The notes under the pieces were generated by a model. It saw nothing but the letters and a program-made list of their open reading frames with translations, was not told where the DNA came from and did not search any database. From the NCBI GenBank assembly GCA_029775955.1, contig JARVJW010000032.1:1-5753 (forward strand): 5,753 bases of DNA, in the 5' to 3' direction. The stretch's first letter is position 1; every line of letters starts with the position of its first letter. A program made the position numbers and the translations under genes. This DNA is from Nitrososphaeria archaeon (GTDB taxonomy: Archaea > Thermoproteota > Nitrososphaeria > Conexivisphaerales > UBA164). This document shows positions 3,635 through 5,753 of this stretch, piece after piece.

Positions 3635-5626
3635 TCATTTTTGCTGTTTGAGCACAATCCTTGGATCCACAGCATAGGCTCCATCCTCATTTACAATAAG
3701 TGGATTTATGTCCATTTCATCTATGCCCAGGTCAACTGCCAGTCTAGAAACCTTGGTTATAGTGCTGATGACTGAATTTTCGTTATATGTTTTACCTCGG
3801 CTGTTTAACATCTGGTGAGCCTTACTTTCCCTTAGCATAAAGTACGCTTCATCTTCGGAAATTGGGCATAGGCCATAGCTTAGGCTCTTTATTATTTCAA
3901 CGTACACCCCTCCAATTCCCACCACTGCAGTTGGACCAAAAACTGGGTCATCAAGCCCACCCAGGAAGAGTTCCACTCCTTCCATCTGCTTTTGCAGAAG
4001 AACCCTAGGGTTCCTTTTGACAAGTTCTGAAAATGCATTATCTACATCATCCTTCTCAACACCCAAGACCACTCCCCCCATTTCTGTCTTGTGACCTGGT
4101 TCATCCAGCGAGAGTTTCATTACAATGGGATAACCTATCTGGTCTGCTATTTTATGTGCCTCGTCTAAGGACGTGGCAGTACCCCAAGGGGGAACCTTTA
4201 CCCCGTACATCTCAAGCAGCTTGAAAGCTTCATAGTCCTTTAGGTAGCTTTTCCCCTTTATCAGGGCTTGTGCCTCGATCATTGGTTGGCTTACCCTTAT
4301 TCTTTTAACAGGATGTGACATTCTATTATAGTAATTTACCGCCCTTACGGCATCTTCAGGAAACCTGAAAGCTGGAAGGTTTGCTGATTCAAGCAACCTG
4401 ACTGCAGCATCCTGATCCATGCCCATCATAACACCAATCACGCTTTTCCCCTTAAAGTCAAGCAGAACCTTTGCAATTTCCATGCAGCTTGCCATCGGCA
4501 GCGCTTCAACTATTACCATTTTAGTGCAGTCCAGGTCCTGAACTGCTTTCAGTGCAGCATTGTATCTTTTGTTGTCAGCATCCCCAGAAAGGTCCAGTGG
4601 ATTTGCTGGCTTGCTTTGGTCAGGCAGAAGCTTCACAAGTTCTTTCTGAACAATATCTGGAATGTTGATAAGATTTATTGACAGCTTGTCGGTTTCGTCA
4701 GTAGCAAGAACACCATGACCTCCTGAATTTGTAACTATCAGCAAGTCCTTCTTTATTACTTCATTAGATGTGATTATCTTGGCTATGTTCAACATGTCTT
4801 CAAGTGTGTCAACATATATGCCACCAACGGACCTTATTGCAGCCTTGAACACATCTACTGAACCCGCAACGCTTGCAGTATGCGTTTTAACCGCCTGACT
4901 GCCCTTTCCGCCTGTGCCTCCCTTCAAAAATACCAGGGGCTTTCTAGTAACAATGTCAGGCACTTCGTTGATAAATCTGGAACCATCAGCAATTCCTTCA
5001 ACATAGGAAAAAATGGCTCTGGTGGAAAAGTCGTTTGACAAGTATTCATAAATATCTGTTTCAGTTATGTTGGATTCATTTCCAAGGCTCACAAAGTAGC
5101 TCAGGCCAGTCCTGGTCCTGTGAGCCCAATCTAACATATAAATTCCAATGCCGCCGCTTTGTGCCACCACCGCTATGTTGCCTCTCTTTATGTCTGTCAG
5201 TGCAAATGTTCCGTTATAGTACGGGGTTATCATGCCAAGCGTGTTTGGACCAAGGTACCTGATGCCGTACTTGGATGCCAGTGAATCAATCTGAGACTGG
5301 AGCTCTGCTCCACGCTCATCAACTTCCTTAAATCCAGAGGTGATTATTATTGCGCTCTTTGTTCCTGCTACACCAGTCATTTCCATTATGTCAGGCACAG
5401 CTTCACGAGGCACAGCCACTATCGTAAGGTCTGGCACTTCAGCTATATCCCTAATTGATTTATAGGCTTTTAACCCTTCAACTGTATCCGCACTCTGATT
5501 TACTGGGTAAATTTTTCCAGCAAATGTAGACATCAAGTTCCTAAGCACAATATTGCCAACTTTTTCTTTATCCCTTGATGCGCCGACAACTGCTATTGAC
5601 TTTGGATTAAAAATGCTATCTATCAT
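3635..5626 (-). CDS. acdAB: ADP-forming acyl-CoA (acetate-CoA) synthetase, fused alpha-beta
   Basis: Catalyses acyl-CoA + ADP + Pi to acid + ATP + CoA, the energy-conserving route to acetate and related acids in archaea; cytosolic. Counted from ATG 5626 it has 663 aa, normal for a fused form. The alpha part is an N-terminal CoA-binding Rossmann domain (FNPKSIAVVGASRDKEKVGN, about 5-25) and two flavodoxin-like ligase domains (about 145-435) with AQSGGIG (155-161), SLGNES and the gating Glu in YVEG (210). The phospho-His is His249 in KTHTASVAGS. The beta part is an ATP-grasp domain (about 455-663) with the second transfer His in GHKTEMGGV (His512) and MDINPL (638-643). All key residues are present. 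No acetyltransferase domain follows, which argues against a Pat-type protein acetylase. Acetyl-CoA is the usual substrate, but branched or aryl acyl-CoA cannot be excluded. A TTG at 5644 would add six residues; the TATA spacing favours ATG 5626. Confidence 0.92.
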   Translation of the reverse strand: MIDSIFNPKSIAVVGASRDKEKVGNIVLRNLMSTFAGKIYPVNQSADTVEGLKAYKSIRDIAEVPDLTIVAVPREAVPDIMEMTGVAGTKSAIIITSGFKEVDERGAELQSQIDSLASKYGIRYLGPNTLGMITPYYNGTFALTDIKRGNIAVVAQSGGIGIYMLDWAHRTRTGLSYFVSLGNESNITETDIYEYLSNDFSTRAIFSYVEGIADGSRFINEVPDIVTRKPLVFLKGGTGGKGSQAVKTHTASVAGSVDVFKAAIRSVGGIYVDTLEDMLNIAKIITSNEVIKKDLLIVTNSGGHGVLATDETDKLSINLINIPDIVQKELVKLLPDQSKPANPLDLSGDADNKRYNAALKAVQDLDCTKMVIVEALPMASCMEIAKVLLDFKGKSVIGVMMGMDQDAAVRLLESANLPAFRFPEDAVRAVNYYNRMSHPVKRIRVSQPMIEAQALIKGKSYLKDYEAFKLLEMYGVKVPPWGTATSLDEAHKIADQIGYPIVMKLSLDEPGHKTEMGGVVLGVEKDDVDNAFSELVKRNPRVLLQKQMEGVELFLGGLDDPVFGPTAVVGIGGVYVEIIKSLSYGLCPISEDEAYFMLRESKAHQMLNSRGKTYNENSVISTITKVSRLAVDLGIDEMDINPLIVNEDGAYAVDPRIVLKQQK

Positions 5627-5649
5627 ACCAAATATGGCGCTCAACTATA

Positions 5650-5655
5650 ATATAA
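5650..5655 (-). promoter_or_regulatory. TATA box for the acyl-CoA synthetase operon
   Basis: TTATAT on the minus strand is centred 26-27 nt upstream of ATG 5626, which predicts a leaderless transcript starting at that ATG. The in-frame TTG at 5644 lies only about 8 nt from the box, so it would not be on such a transcript. The AT-rich block 5645-5661 reads as a TATA-like string on both strands, so a rightward promoter here is also possible. Confidence 0.6.
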
Positions 5656-5753
5656 GTATAGCAAAGATTTTTATGCAAACCATATTTGATATTTTTGAAA
5701 ACCACGTTTACAGGCATTTTGAGCAAGAAAGCCACTGAGCTTGCGATGTGGAT
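5656..5753. other. Right-edge intergenic stretch, no supported gene
   Basis: Upstream of the acyl-CoA synthetase promoter I can support no gene. On the + strand one frame stays open from base 5662 to the edge, and its last part (FTGILSKKATELAMW) looks protein-like, but it has only TTG starts before an ATG at 5746. A 21-codon ATG frame at 5673-5738 is probably chance. A neighbouring gene may begin just beyond the window. Confidence 0.35.

Noticed and set aside
3369..3677. Other open frames over the membrane-protein region on both strands (3369-3590 minus, 3450-3677 plus)
   Set aside because: They lack a promoter, a coherent fold pattern or sensible composition. The 3380-3628 frame explains the region with two clear membrane helices and operon spacing.
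4033..5262. Plus-strand frames inside the acyl-CoA synthetase gene
   Set aside because: Antisense shadows rich in Ser/Leu/Pro/Cys, without promoters.
5662..5753. Start of a rightward gene at the right edge (frame ending FTGILSKKATELAMW)
   Set aside because: Looks protein-like, but it has only TTG starts before an ATG at 5746, no well-spaced TATA box and too little sequence.

Overview
The window looks like a Thermoplasmata-type archaeon (Thermoplasma/Ferroplasma/Cuniculiplasma relatives; genus not resolvable by eye). Four signs point there: a class II HMG-CoA reductase, a fused alpha-beta ADP-forming acyl-CoA synthetase, archaeal TATA boxes about 26 nt upstream of start codons with no Shine-Dalgarno sequence (leaderless transcripts), and IS200/IS605-type tnpB DNA. 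The sequence is moderately AT-rich and very AT-rich between genes.

Left third (1-1270), accessory and mobile DNA. It opens with the 3' end of a tnpB gene (zinc ribbon plus last RuvC motif), followed by the element's right end: a GC-rich hairpin with a GCAA tetraloop and the terminal AGTTCAC. Next comes a leftward two-gene cassette of unknown function. Its 59-aa gene (653-832) overlaps its 108-aa gene (340-666) by 14 nt, and its TATA box (856-863) sits just before a mobile insertion. That insertion is a 138-bp non-coding MITE-like element (878-1015) with perfect 13-bp terminal inverted repeats and exact 8-bp target duplications, abutting a decayed relative (1024-1116). A probable solo IS200/IS605 left end follows (about 1131-1260), with a bulged-T hairpin.

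Right two thirds (1271-5753), chromosomal metabolic genes. A FabG-like short-chain dehydrogenase (leftward) diverges from a class II HMG-CoA reductase (rightward) across a 120-bp region holding both promoters and an 11-bp tandem repeat. The reductase converges on, and overlaps by 42 bp, a small two-helix membrane protein. That gene lies 6 nt downstream of the ADP-forming acyl-CoA synthetase gene, so the two probably form a leftward operon.

Metabolically, the synthetase (acyl-CoA + ADP + Pi to acid + CoA + ATP) and HMG-CoA reductase (entry to mevalonate and archaeal lipids) both lie around the acetyl-CoA node. They are convergent and have separate promoters, so nothing in the sequence shows co-regulation. 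The most unusual material is the nested mobile DNA around the unknown 59/108-aa cassette. I cannot demonstrate a new system from this window.
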